From Streptomyces sp. NBC_00376 (GTDB lineage: Bacteria; Actinomycetota; Actinomycetes; Streptomycetales; Streptomycetaceae): DNA of 64,000 nucleotides. The stretch covers positions 2,604,001 to 2,668,000 of the forward strand of contig NZ_CP107960.1 in the NCBI RefSeq assembly GCF_036077095.1, given 5' to 3'. Below, piece after piece: positions 49,308-58,347 of this stretch; the stretch's first letter is position 1; every line of letters begins with the position of its first letter. Below the pieces are notes generated by a model. That model saw nothing but the letters and a program-made list of their open reading frames with translations, was not told the origin of the DNA and ran no database searches. The position numbers were made by a program, and so were the translations under genes.

Positions 49308-50108
49308 ATGGACAAGATTCTCTCCCGCGACGGCACCATGATCGCGTACCGGCACCGGGGTGAAGGGCCGCCGGTGATCCTGGTGGGCGGCTCGCTGGGC
49401 ACGGCGGCGACCGAGGCGCCGCTGGCGCGGCTGCTCGCGCCGCACTTTCATGTCGTCACGTACGACAGGCGCGGCCGCGGCTCCAGCGGCGACAGCGGCC
49501 CGTACGCGGTGGAGCGCGAGATCGAGGACCTGGCCGCGCTCGTCTCCGCGACGGGCGGCCGGGCCTCCGTCTTCGGCATGGGCGCCGGCGGGGCCCTGGC
49601 CCTGGAGGCACAGGCCGCCGGCCTCCCCGTCGACCTGCTGGCGGTGTACGAACCGCCCTACACGCCGGGCGCCGCGGGCCTCCAGTACAAGGCGTGCTGC
49701 ACCTCGCGCCTGCACCGGCTGCTGTCCACCGGGGACCGCGCGGGAGCGGTCGAGCTGTTCCTGTCCGTGACGGGCGTACCGGCCGACATGATCGCCCGCA
49801 TGCGCCGCGCCCCGCTGTGGAGCGACCTGCTGGCGATGGCCCACACCCTCGCGTACGACGACGCGATCCTCGGCACCGGCGCGATCCCGGCCGCCCGTTT
49901 CGCCTCCGTCACGGCCCGCACCCTGGTGATCTGCGGCGGCTCCAGCCCCACCGGCGCACGTCTGTCGACCCGCGCCCTGGCGGACGCGCTCCCCCGCGCC
50001 CGCCACCGCACCTTGACGGGCCAGACCCGCGACCTGGCACCTCAGGCGGTGGCCCCGGTGCTGGCGGAGTACTTCGCCAGGAACGCCCTCCTGCGCCAGG
50101 CGTCCTGA
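49308..50108 (+). CDS. Alpha/beta-hydrolase fold protein lacking catalytic Ser and His
   Basis: 266 residues. The fold is clear: VILVGGSLGT oxyanion loop, YDRRGRGSSGDSGPY, and the nucleophile elbow, which reads FGMGAGGALAL where family members have G-x-S-x-G. The Ser is Gly. Near the end, GQTRDLAPQAVAPVLAEYF aligns with the GQTHD block that holds the catalytic His in this family; it is Arg here. So two of the three catalytic residues are gone. It may be a binding protein or a gene at the start of decay. It is the last core gene before the accessory region at 50.1 kb. Confidence 0.8.
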   Translation: MDKILSRDGTMIAYRHRGEGPPVILVGGSLGTAATEAPLARLLAPHFHVVTYDRRGRGSSGDSGPYAVEREIEDLAALVSATGGRASVFGMGAGGALALEAQAAGLPVDLLAVYEPPYTPGAAGLQYKACCTSRLHRLLSTGDRAGAVELFLSVTGVPADMIARMRRAPLWSDLLAMAHTLAYDDAILGTGAIPAARFASVTARTLVICGGSSPTGARLSTRALADALPRARHRTLTGQTRDLAPQAVAPVLAEYFARNALLRQAS

Positions 50109-50194
50109 GCCCACGACCCGCTCCGCGCGGTCCCGCCCGTACGGGGGTCGGACGCGACCGCGCGGGGCGTCCCACGGCATCCGCGGCTCGGGCG

Positions 50195-50415
50195 CCGAGC
50201 GCGAGCTCGAACCGGACGCTCTTGCCGCCCGGCACGAGCACCCCTTCCCCCATGGCGCACCCGCCCCATCGGTCCGCGACGAGTTCGAGGATGACCACGC
50301 CCCGCCCGGCTTGGGCGTGGGGGCGACGGGCGGCGCGTACGGCCTGGGCGGGTCCGGGCTCATGTCCCAGACACTGACCCGGAGCACCGGGTGCCGCCAC
50401 TGGAGCCGCGCGGCA
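50195..50415 (-). pseudogene. Frameshifted fragment of anti-sigma-like ATPase
   Basis: The minus strand reads LRVSVWDMSPDPPRPYAPP in one frame and then, after a one-base shift, AGRGVVILELVADRWGGCA and GGKSVRFELAL in the next. Both parts match the intact gene at 58873-59349. The N-terminal half and the stop are missing. It ends where a fragment of the XRE/DUF5753 regulator begins on the other strand. Confidence 0.8.
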
Positions 50416-50426
50416 GCCGGCCCCTC

Positions 50427-50510
50427 GACTCCCCCACGCAGTTGGCGAACTTTCGTACCAGGCTGGACATGATCGAGAAGGTGGCGTTGCCTCTCGTCAA
50501 GTCCAGGTAT
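50427..50510 (+). pseudogene. C-terminal fragment of XRE/DUF5753 regulator
   Basis: DSPTQLANFRTRLDMIEKVAL is nearly the same as DSPTQLANFRRRLDLVEQVAL near the C-terminus of the intact regulator at 59647-60498. Only this tail is left; no start codon or helix-turn-helix remains. It sits between the broken ATPase and a broken DUF397 gene, in the same order as the intact trio. Confidence 0.75.
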
Positions 50511-50568
50511 TCATCCGCTCAGTCGTCAGAGAGCTGTAGAGGTGTCTCACGTGTCCGGCCTGCACTAG

Positions 50569-50745
50569 TTGAAGTCATCGTTCTCCGATGCAGGAGGCAA
50601 CAACTGTGTCGAGGTCGCCGCAGCAGAGGGCACAGGCATCGCGACCCGCGAGAGCGAAAGCCAGGAGCACATCGTCATAACGAACCCAGCCGCACTCCAT
50701 GCGCTTGTGCTGGCAGTGAAGGCCGACAACGCCGGCCTCAGCTGA
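50569..50745 (+). pseudogene. DUF397 fragment lacking its N-terminus
   Basis: 58 residues are readable: LKSSFSDAGGNNCVEVAAAE, a short bridge, then IVITNPAALHALVLAVKAD. The core matches the DUF397 family and the intact gene at 60511-60720. The usual first residues (Leu/Trp-x-K-S-S preceded by a start) are cut: there is no ATG/GTG in frame, although TTG at 50569 is technically a start. Completes the decayed copy of the trio. Confidence 0.7.
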
Positions 50746-50804
50746 ACGAGAGACGGCCACATCTGCTGCTCGACCGTATCCGTCGCTTTTCGGTCAATGA
50801 ACAG

Positions 50805-50816
50805 TGCAACGTTGCA
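50805..50816. promoter_or_regulatory. 12-bp palindrome before the RHS operon
   Basis: TGCAACGTTGCA is perfectly palindromic and lies 33 bases before the first gene of the RHS operon. A TTGCAA part could serve as a -35. A regulator site is possible. Confidence 0.35.
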
Positions 50817-50848
50817 ATCGAAAATTCGAGCGTGTGATGATCTCACCT

Positions 50849-51343
50849 ATGACCACGGGTGGGGACAAGACGTCGAACCAACAGCGACCCTCACGACTGG
50901 CCGACTTGACCGGCCCCGGGACACCACTGACACCGGAAGCGTCAGAGCCTTCCGCATTGCTGCCTGGCGCCGTAAGCGATCAGCTGGCTGCTGCTCGCCG
51001 GGAGTTCGCGGTACTGCTCGGCGAGTTCCGTCGCACGGCGGTGCTGGTGCCGCTGGATGAGGCGGGGGATCTGTGGTCGGCGGAACAGGGCGGGGTCCGC
51101 TGGATCTGTGCGTTCTCGGACGAGGAGGCGTTGGCCCGGTTTGCGCGGGCTCGGGGGGATGCGACGCGGGAGTGGGTGTATCGGACGGTGTTGGGTGCGC
51201 GGTTGCTGGATGTGATGGTGCCGTTGTTGCCGGGGCCTGCGGGGGTGGCGCTGGATGCGGGCGGTGAGGACGGGGTGTTGTTCCCGCCGATGGTGGGGAT
51301 CGTTCCGGATTCGGTGGCGGTGGATCTCGGGGGTGTGGGGTGA
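50849..51343 (+). CDS. SseB-like protein at head of the RHS operon
   Basis: 164 residues from ATG 50849; an ATG at 50837 is also in frame and neither has a Shine-Dalgarno. The middle matches the SseB N-terminal domain type (LLGEFRRTAVLVPLDEAG, WICAFSDEEALARFAR). In Streptomyces such proteins commonly precede WXG-like and RHS genes. They may help secretion or act as chaperones; this is inference from position. The stop overlaps the next start (GTGA), so the genes are coupled. Confidence 0.6.
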   Translation: MTTGGDKTSNQQRPSRLADLTGPGTPLTPEASEPSALLPGAVSDQLAAARREFAVLLGEFRRTAVLVPLDEAGDLWSAEQGGVRWICAFSDEEALARFARARGDATREWVYRTVLGARLLDVMVPLLPGPAGVALDAGGEDGVLFPPMVGIVPDSVAVDLGGVG

Positions 51344-51942
51344 GCGGGGACGGGTCTGATCTTCGTGTGCCGCCTGAGGCGTTGGCCGCGATTGCGAAGG
51401 GGATCGATCTGGCGCATGCCGAGCTGAAGGATCTCGGGATGGTCGGTGAGGCTTCGGCGGGCCGTGGTTTCTCGGATCTTGGCTTGTCGGGGCTGGAGTT
51501 GGGGCATGGCGGGCTGGCGGCGGAGTTCGAGACGTTCTGTGGGCGTTGGGAGTGGGGTGTGCGGGCTCTGACGCAAAGGGGCAACAACTTCGCTGTGGGG
51601 GTCGGGTTGTCGGCGGGTTCGTTCGCGGAGCATGAGCAGTACGTCAAGGATTCGTTCAAGATCGGTGTGAATTCGCTGAACGGTAATCCGCACTTGTCCG
51701 AGGACGAGGTCAAGGAGATGAGCTGGGACACGGTCCGGAGCCAGTCGATGTACGACAACCCGGACTTCAGTGTGGGGTCGGCGCTGAGGGCGAAGGAGGA
51801 GGTGGATCAGCTGTGGCGGGAGACCGGTGCCGAGGTGGGGATCGGGGGGCCGGATCCCACGGGGAATGCCTGGACGGTTGATCCGGCGTTGCGTGAGGCG
51901 GTTGCTGAGGCCGAGCGGTCGGAGCGGGGGCAGGGGGACTGA
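51340..51942 (+). CDS. RHS-operon helper protein (WXG-like region)
   Basis: 200 residues. The first 110 are helical (VPPEALAAIAKGIDLAHAEL, FSDLGLSGLELGHGGLAAEF) with W-x-W in GRWEWG, resembling the ESX/WXG100-related proteins found upstream of Streptomyces RHS toxins. The rest contains GNNFAVGVGLSAGSFAEHEQY and a charged tail. It overlaps the RHS start by one base. A partner in type VII-like export of the RHS protein is the best guess. Confidence 0.6.
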   Translation: MSGDGSDLRVPPEALAAIAKGIDLAHAELKDLGMVGEASAGRGFSDLGLSGLELGHGGLAAEFETFCGRWEWGVRALTQRGNNFAVGVGLSAGSFAEHEQYVKDSFKIGVNSLNGNPHLSEDEVKEMSWDTVRSQSMYDNPDFSVGSALRAKEEVDQLWRETGAEVGIGGPDPTGNAWTVDPALREAVAEAERSERGQGD

Positions 51943-54900
51943 TGGTGGACTGGGGGAGGCTCGGGGACGGGCTGGTCGACGGGGCCGGTCATCTGCTCGA
52001 CAAGGGCAAGGAGGTGGCCGGCGAGGCCATTGACACCGGTACCGACATGCTGGGTGCGGGCCTGGACAAGGTCGGGGCGCACGGCTGGGCCGACGGGGTC
52101 GAGGACTGGGGGGATGAGACCGCGTCCTCGCTGGGGGCGGAGGTCGGTGAGAAGCAGCTCGGGCAGAGTGAGGAAGCGGACGAGCTGATCCATGGCAGGC
52201 CGGAGAAGATCGCTGCCACGGTGAAGAACCTCCGTGACTTCCAGCGGGCTTTCGATCTCGTCGGCGGCGGGATGAAGAAGCTCGACTCCGGCCACTGGAA
52301 GGGGGAGGCCGCCGACGCGTTCCGGCGGGCGTTCGAGACCCTGCCGACGGACTGGCTGCGTGCGGCGGACGCGTTCGAGGACGCGGCCAGGGCGCTGGAG
52401 ACGTATGCGCGGACGGTGACCGGTGCTCAGGGCAAGGCCCGGGAGGCCATCGCCCTGTACAAGGAGGGCAAGCAGGACTACGAGAGGGCTGCTGCTGAGT
52501 TCCGGGAGAAGGCGGTGGCGTACAACGCTGTCCGCGACACCGAGCATCCGCTGCCGCATCCGGGGAAGTTCTCCGATCCGGGGCTGGCCAAGCGGCAGCT
52601 TGCGCAGGAGGTGCTGCAACTTGCGCGGCAGACACGTGACGAGGCGGCCGAGACGGCCAAGGGCGCGGTCACCGCTGCGATGGCGCACGCGCCGAAGGAA
52701 CCCACCGGCCTGGACCGGCTCAAAGGGGAGGTCTACGACCGCGCCCTGGGAGGGGGCATCGAGCTCGCCCACTTCAGCGGCGGGATCATCAAGGGCGGCG
52801 CGGGGCTGGTCAACTTCGTCCGCTCGGTCAGCCCGACGGACCCTTACAACCTGACCCACCCGGCCGACTACTACAAGGGCGTCAACATGACGCTCGCCGG
52901 CCTCGTCTCCACCGGAGCCAACCCCGACCGGGCCCTCAAGAGCGCCTGGGAATCCGCCAAGGGCGACCCCTCTGAATTCATCGGCCGCCTCGTACCCGAA
53001 ATGATCGGCACCAAGGGCGGCGGCCTGACCAAGGGCGGCCTGCGCGCCGGGATGAAGGACCTCCTCGAACGCCGGAAGGGCAGGAACCGGCACGGACACG
53101 AACAGAACCCCGACTCCAACTCCAACCAGTGCAGCAAGGTCAAATGCGCCGGAGACCCCATCGACGTCGCAACCGGACGCATGCTGCTCCCGCAGACGGA
53201 CATCGTGCTCCCGGGATCTCTGCCCCTGGTCTTCGAGCGCGTCTTCGACTCCTCGTACCGGGCCGGCCGCTGGTTCGGATCCGGCTGGTCGAGCACAGTC
53301 GATCAGCGCCTGGAGATCGACGCGGAAGGCGTGGTGTTCAGCTGCAACGAGGGCAGCCTGCTTGCCTACCCACATCCAGCGCCCGGCGTTCCCGTCATGC
53401 CCACGCACGGTCGACGCTGGCCCTTGGACCGGGTGGACGACGGCTACACCATCACCGACCCGGAAACCGGCCACGTCCGGCACTTCGTCGACCAGCCCAA
53501 CGGTGAGCTGGCACTCCTGGTCCAGATCGACGACCGCAACAACCGCTGGATCACCTTCGAGTACGACGAGACAGGCGCCCCGACGTCGATCGTGCACCAC
53601 GGCGGCTACCACCTGAAACTCACCACCAACGACGGCAGGATCACCGCCCTGCACCTGGCGGGCGCCGCACCGGACGGCACCGACCAGGAGATCCTCCGCT
53701 ACGGCTACACCGACGGCCACCTCACCGAAGTCACCAACTCATCAGGCAAGCCCCTGCGCTTCGGCTGTGACGAGCAGGGCCGTATCACCTCATGGACGGA
53801 CACCAACGGCAGCCGCTACGTGTACGTCTACGACGAGCACGACCGCTGCGTGTACCAGACCGGCACCAACGGACACCTCGAAGCCCACTTCACCTGGGAC
53901 GACACCGACCCCGACACCGGTCTGCGCATGACGTCCATGACCGACGGCCTCGGCCACACCAAGCGATACGTGATCAACGACCGCTCCCAAGTCGTTGCCG
54001 AGATCGACGCGTTGGGCGCAGCGACCCATTTCGAATACGACCCTTATGCTCGCCTGTTGTCCCACACAGATCCGCTCGGTCGCATCAGCCGCTTGACGTA
54101 TGACGGGAGCGGTCAGCCGACCGTGGTGGAGCGACCGGACGGACGCCAGTCGAGAGCGGAGTACAACGAGCTCGGGCTGCCGGTGCGGATCACTGGCACT
54201 GATGGAACCGTCATCCGCCAGACCTTCGACGAGCGAGGCAACCGCACATCCGTCGTTGACGAGGCGGGTGCAAAGACGACGTTCTCCTACGATCAGGCAG
54301 GGAACCTCTGCTCCACGACGGACGCCCTTGGGTACATCTCCGTCGTGAGGTCTGACCGGGCAGGGCTCACTGCCGAGATCACTGATCCTCTTGGGGCGAC
54401 CATGCGGTGCGAGCGAGATATGTTCGGCCGCCTCGTGTCGGTCATCAGTCCATTCGGAACAGTCACCCGTTCCGAATGGACTGTCGAGGGTAAAATTGCC
54501 CGTCGTGTCGAACCGGACGGAAGTGAGCGATCCTGGGTCTACGACGGGGAGGGCAATTGTCTTGCCCATACCGATGCCATGGGTGGTGTCTCCACATTCG
54601 AGTACTCGGATTTCGATCTGTTGGTGGCGCGCACCGGTCCGGACGGTGTGCGCTACGAGTTCAGCCACAACACCAACCTCGAGCTCACTCAGGTCACCAA
54701 CCCTCAAGGCTTGACCTGGAACTACGAGTATGACCCGGCAGGGCGGGTGGTCGCGGAGAGAGATTTCGATAATCGAGTAATCAGGTACACCTATGACCTG
54801 GCCGGTCGCCTCTCTTCTCGAGCGAATGGCATCGGGCAGATGATCCGATTCAACTACAATGCCCTGGGGCAGCTGATTCACAAGGATGTGGATGGCGTCG

Positions 54901-56582
54901 GCTCCACGTACGAGTACGACATCTTCGACGAGCTGGCCATCGCATCTGGTCCCGGGGCGGTCTTGACTCGCCTCCGTGACCGGTTCGGTCACCTCAGGTC
55001 TGAGACTGTGAACGAGGGCACCCTTTCCTTCGAGCATGACGCCCTTGGTCGCCAGGTCGGGAGACGAACGCCAAGCGGGGCCATTAGTTCATGGGCCTAT
55101 GACGCGGCAGGTCGTCGCAGCGAGCTCACGACCTCCGGTCGATCGCTTACGTTCGAACGCGACATTGCTGGGCAAGAAACGGCGCGGCACATCGGTGGGA
55201 CGGTCACGCTCAGGCACGCATTCGACGTGATGGGGAGGATGACCGATCAGCGGGTCACGGGGCAGGGGCGCGCTCTTCAGCACCGCGCTTTCACGTACCG
55301 GCCCGACGGCAACGTGGTAAAAATCGACGACCAACTCGCTGGCAGTAGAAACTTTGAGCTTGACCCGCTGGGCCGAGTCACGGCCGTTAATGCCGTGAAC
55401 TGGGCCGAGCGGTACACGTACGATGCGGCGGGCAACCAGACCTCGGCGTCATGGTCTGCTGCGCACCCTTGGCAGGAAGCAACAGGCGCGCGTACCTATT
55501 CCGGTACACACATCACCAGGGCCGGCAACGTGCGATACCGGCATGACGGGCAAGGACGGGTGGTGTTCCGCCAGAAGACGTACTTGTCCCGCAGGCCGGA
55601 TACTTGGCGGTACGAGTGGGATGCTGAGGACCGGCTCGCCTCCGTCATCACGCCGAACGGTGCGATATGGCGTTACCAATATGACGCGCTGGGTCGCCGG
55701 ATAGCGAAAAAACGTTTGGCTCCCGACGGTCAAACCGTCCTGGAACGGGTCGATTTTTCCTGGGACGACACCACTCTCTGCGAACAGACGACCAGTGGCG
55801 GGAACTTGCCTTTTCCTGTCACGATCACTTGGGATCACGATGGCCTGCATCCGATCTCGCAGACGGAACGAATTCACGTAGCTGAGACGTCGCAAGAAGA
55901 AATCAAGGAACGATTCTTTTCCATAGTCACCGACCTGGTCGGAACTCCAAGCGAGCTCATCGACGAGTCGGGCAACGTTGCTTGGAGAACGAGGGCCACT
56001 CTATGGGGCACGACTAGCTGGGCGACCGCAAGTAGTGCATACACGCCGCTTCGTTTCCCCGGCCAATATTTCGACCCCGAAACCGCCCTTAACTACAACT
56101 ATTTTCGCTATTATGATCCCGAGATTGCCCGGTATTTGACGCCGGACCCGTTGGGGCTTGCGCCCGCCCCCACCCCCCAATCATACGTATCCAACCCTCA
56201 CGCCTGGACGGACCCGCTCGGGCTCAAGCGCTGCAAGAAGAAGAAGGCAACCGAGGATCTCAATTGGAACGAGAAGAGTCGTCCGACATTTGGTCACACT
56301 TTCAGTGAACACGGAGCGGGTACCAAGAACACTCAGAGCCTGATCGACCGTGCTCGCAGCACTGGCAACGAGCAGGGGCAGTGGTTGGATAACCCCGATG
56401 TTGTAGAGTTCCTGAAAGCCCACCATGACCCTAACGGGGGTGTCCGGGAGGTCCCCATACCCAAGGGCTTGGGGCAAGTTATCAAGCCAGACGGAAAGAT
56501 CGTGGAGCCAACTCACGTCCGCTTGGTTCCAATGCCCGATGGATCATATAGGTCAGCATTCCCCATCGTGAAAGAAGGATAA
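51942..56582 (+). CDS. Polymorphic RHS toxin with WXG-type N-terminus and unrecognised C-terminal tip
   Basis: 1546 residues. Order: N-terminal T7SS-type region with W119-x-G (SGHWKGEAADAF), a helical region, DUF6531 at about 401-475 (AGDPIDVATGRMLLP, LPLVFERVFDSSY), then many YD/RHS repeats, the RHS core end RYYDPEIARYLTPDPLGL and the DPLGL boundary at about 1428. The last 118 residues are the variable tip, with GHTFSEHG, QGQWLDNPD, HHDPNGG and a C-terminal VRLVPMPDGSYRSAFP block. I do not recognise the tip; conserved His and Trp/Asp positions suggest an enzyme, perhaps an RNase or similar. The 3' part, from about 54.2 kb, is visibly less GC-rich than the 5' part, fitting exchange of toxin tips. 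Confidence 0.9.
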   Translation: MVDWGRLGDGLVDGAGHLLDKGKEVAGEAIDTGTDMLGAGLDKVGAHGWADGVEDWGDETASSLGAEVGEKQLGQSEEADELIHGRPEKIAATVKNLRDFQRAFDLVGGGMKKLDSGHWKGEAADAFRRAFETLPTDWLRAADAFEDAARALETYARTVTGAQGKAREAIALYKEGKQDYERAAAEFREKAVAYNAVRDTEHPLPHPGKFSDPGLAKRQLAQEVLQLARQTRDEAAETAKGAVTAAMAHAPKEPTGLDRLKGEVYDRALGGGIELAHFSGGIIKGGAGLVNFVRSVSPTDPYNLTHPADYYKGVNMTLAGLVSTGANPDRALKSAWESAKGDPSEFIGRLVPEMIGTKGGGLTKGGLRAGMKDLLERRKGRNRHGHEQNPDSNSNQCSKVKCAGDPIDVATGRMLLPQTDIVLPGSLPLVFERVFDSSYRAGRWFGSGWSSTVDQRLEIDAEGVVFSCNEGSLLAYPHPAPGVPVMPTHGRRWPLDRVDDGYTITDPETGHVRHFVDQPNGELALLVQIDDRNNRWITFEYDETGAPTSIVHHGGYHLKLTTNDGRITALHLAGAAPDGTDQEILRYGYTDGHLTEVTNSSGKPLRFGCDEQGRITSWTDTNGSRYVYVYDEHDRCVYQTGTNGHLEAHFTWDDTDPDTGLRMTSMTDGLGHTKRYVINDRSQVVAEIDALGAATHFEYDPYARLLSHTDPLGRISRLTYDGSGQPTVVERPDGRQSRAEYNELGLPVRITGTDGTVIRQTFDERGNRTSVVDEAGAKTTFSYDQAGNLCSTTDALGYISVVRSDRAGLTAEITDPLGATMRCERDMFGRLVSVISPFGTVTRSEWTVEGKIARRVEPDGSERSWVYDGEGNCLAHTDAMGGVSTFEYSDFDLLVARTGPDGVRYEFSHNTNLELTQVTNPQGLTWNYEYDPAGRVVAERDFDNRVIRYTYDLAGRLSSRANGIGQMIRFNYNALGQLIHKDVDGVGSTYEYDIFDELAIASGPGAVLTRLRDRFGHLRSETVNEGTLSFEHDALGRQVGRRTPSGAISSWAYDAAGRRSELTTSGRSLTFERDIAGQETARHIGGTVTLRHAFDVMGRMTDQRVTGQGRALQHRAFTYRPDGNVVKIDDQLAGSRNFELDPLGRVTAVNAVNWAERYTYDAAGNQTSASWSAAHPWQEATGARTYSGTHITRAGNVRYRHDGQGRVVFRQKTYLSRRPDTWRYEWDAEDRLASVITPNGAIWRYQYDALGRRIAKKRLAPDGQTVLERVDFSWDDTTLCEQTTSGGNLPFPVTITWDHDGLHPISQTERIHVAETSQEEIKERFFSIVTDLVGTPSELIDESGNVAWRTRATLWGTTSWATASSAYTPLRFPGQYFDPETALNYNYFRYYDPEIARYLTPDPLGLAPAPTPQSYVSNPHAWTDPLGLKRCKKKKATEDLNWNEKSRPTFGHTFSEHGAGTKNTQSLIDRARSTGNEQGQWLDNPDVVEFLKAHHDPNGGVREVPIPKGLGQVIKPDGKIVEPTHVRLVPMPDGSYRSAFPIVKEG

Positions 56583-57062
56583 GTGAAGCTTCGCATGTCT
56601 GTCACTGCCCCTACAGGGAGATTGCACCCCACTCACGATCTCGAAATTGCAGACGACTATGAATCCTTGGTCATGGATGTTTGCAAAATCTTGTCCGAGA
56701 CCAACTGTCATTTCTCGATGAGCGGATTCGGGCAGGATGATTGGCCGGTAGATATCTCCTATGATCTTTCTTCTGTGATCGAACAGTTGCCAGCAGCAAT
56801 TGCGAATCTACAGCGAGGATTCCAGGCTGAAATCGATCTTTACGGACAGGGGGTTGAGCGTCGACTGAGCTTCATCCCATCCGGTGACCTGGTAGAGATT
56901 CGATGCGCATCAGGCACCAAATGGAGCCCGGATCCAGAAATGGAGATTGCGTCCCGCAGTGAAATTATGGAACTCCTTACGGGATTGGCGCGAGACTTCA
57001 AAATCGCTGTGCAGAAGACTCTCCCTGATCTGGTGACGCGGAGTCCATTCGCCACCTGGTAG
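56583..57062 (+). CDS. Likely immunity protein to the RHS tip
   Basis: 159 residues from a GTG directly after the RHS stop, with AGAAGGA at the right distance. Soluble, acidic, no family recognised: MKLRMSVTAPTGRLHPTHD, FGQDDWPVDISYDLSSVIEQ, SGDLVEIRCAS. Immediate position behind the toxin tip, small size, acidic nature and the same lower GC as the tip are the standard signs of a polymorphic-toxin immunity gene. Confidence 0.7.
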   Translation: MKLRMSVTAPTGRLHPTHDLEIADDYESLVMDVCKILSETNCHFSMSGFGQDDWPVDISYDLSSVIEQLPAAIANLQRGFQAEIDLYGQGVERRLSFIPSGDLVEIRCASGTKWSPDPEMEIASRSEIMELLTGLARDFKIAVQKTLPDLVTRSPFATW

Positions 57063-57349
57063 AGGTAGCTCGTGATTCTGACAACCCCAGGCTCGTACCT
57101 CCCGCGAGCTGCTGCGCAACAAGGACACGCCTGTACACATCGGCCCCTGCTACCCGCGCAGACTGGTCGACGGCCCCGCGGTCGGCCTCGCAGTGCGGCA
57201 CGCTTCGACGGCGGTTGCCGCTCGGAGGCGACCGCCGACCAGTGCTTCCGCCCGTCTACCGCTTGTGTCCCCAGCAGTGTGCGGGCCGCCGGCACCTGTC
57301 GAGCGTGGTCGGCCCACCCGCCTGTGTTCTGCTCTGCCCGGAGTGAGCT
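57063..57349. other. Spacer without clear gene
   Basis: About 290 bases between the immunity gene and the RHS remnant. One plus-strand frame reads RTSRELLRNKDTPVHIGPCY and stays open to a stop near 57340, but no start and no family are visible; it could be the end of an old immunity gene. Otherwise nothing. Confidence 0.4.
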
Positions 57350-58345
57350 GAATGGACGGTGGAAGGCCGGCTGTCCCGCCGTACAGCCCCGGACGGCGAG
57401 GGCAACTGCACCAGCCACACCGATCCCATGGGTGACGTCTTCCGGTTCGAGTACACCCACTTCGATCTGCTCGCCGCCCGCACCGGCGCGGACGGGGTGC
57501 GCCACGAGTTCGAGCACGACACCGAGCTGCGGCGGACAAAGGCTGTCAACACTCGAGGTTTGACGTGGAGTTGCAAGTGCGACGCGTCCGGACGCCTGGC
57601 CTCCGAGACCGACTTCGACGGCCGCACTCTGACCTACACCCGTGATGCCACGGGCAGACTGGTCTCCCGTACCAACGCCCTGGGCCAGACTGTGCGACTC
57701 GAATGCAACGAACTGGGACAGCTGGTCCGCAAGGACGCGGCTGGTGAAGTCACCACCTATGCCTACGACCTGACCGACCAAGTGGCACAGGCCACCGGAC
57801 CGAGCGGTAGCACGCTGACGGTACTACGAGACCGATTCGGCCGGGTGCGCGAGGAGACGGTCGACGGCCGCCTGATGACCTGCGGCTACGACGAGTTGGG
57901 GCGTCGCACGGGCCGCAGGACACCGTCCGGCGCAGCGACGAGCTGGTCGTACGACGCAGCCGGACGCCGCACCGGCATGTTGGCCTCCGGCCGGGCCATC
58001 GACTTCACCTAAGACGAAGCCGGCCGCGAACTGACCCGCCGTATCGGTGAGACGCTGACTCTGGAGCACACCTTCGACGCCCTGGGCCGCCTTACCACCC
58101 AGGCGGTGGCGGTGGTGGGCGGCGGTCTGGTCCAGCAGCGCGCGTACACCTACCACGCCGATGGTCACCGCCTCAGCATCCTCGACCACCTCTCCGGTTC
58201 CCGCCGCTTCGACCTCGACCTGGTCGGCCGGGTGACGGCGGTCCACGCGGCCAACTGGACCGAGACCTACGCCCACGACGAGGCGAACAACCAAACCCAG
58301 GCAACCTGTCCGCTGGACCACCCCGGCCACTACCGGGGCAGTACC
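57350..58345 (+). pseudogene. RHS pseudogene
   Basis: The frame reads RHS repeats closely similar to residues about 850-1180 of the intact toxin (EYTHFDLLAARTGADGVR, RTPSGAATSWSYDAAGRR). It lacks the N-terminal part, carries a small deletion near its start (SERSWVYDG missing) and has an in-frame stop TAA at 58010 where related repeats have Tyr (TAC or TAT). The same frame continues beyond the stop (DEAGRELTRRIGETLTLEHT) and ends abruptly near HPGHYRG at 58338. A displaced piece of an older toxin. Confidence 0.85.
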
Positions 58346-58347
58346 CG

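Noticed and set aside
49308..50108. The alpha/beta-hydrolase as an active esterase
   Set aside because: Catalytic Ser and His are replaced by Gly and Arg, so activity is not expected from sequence.
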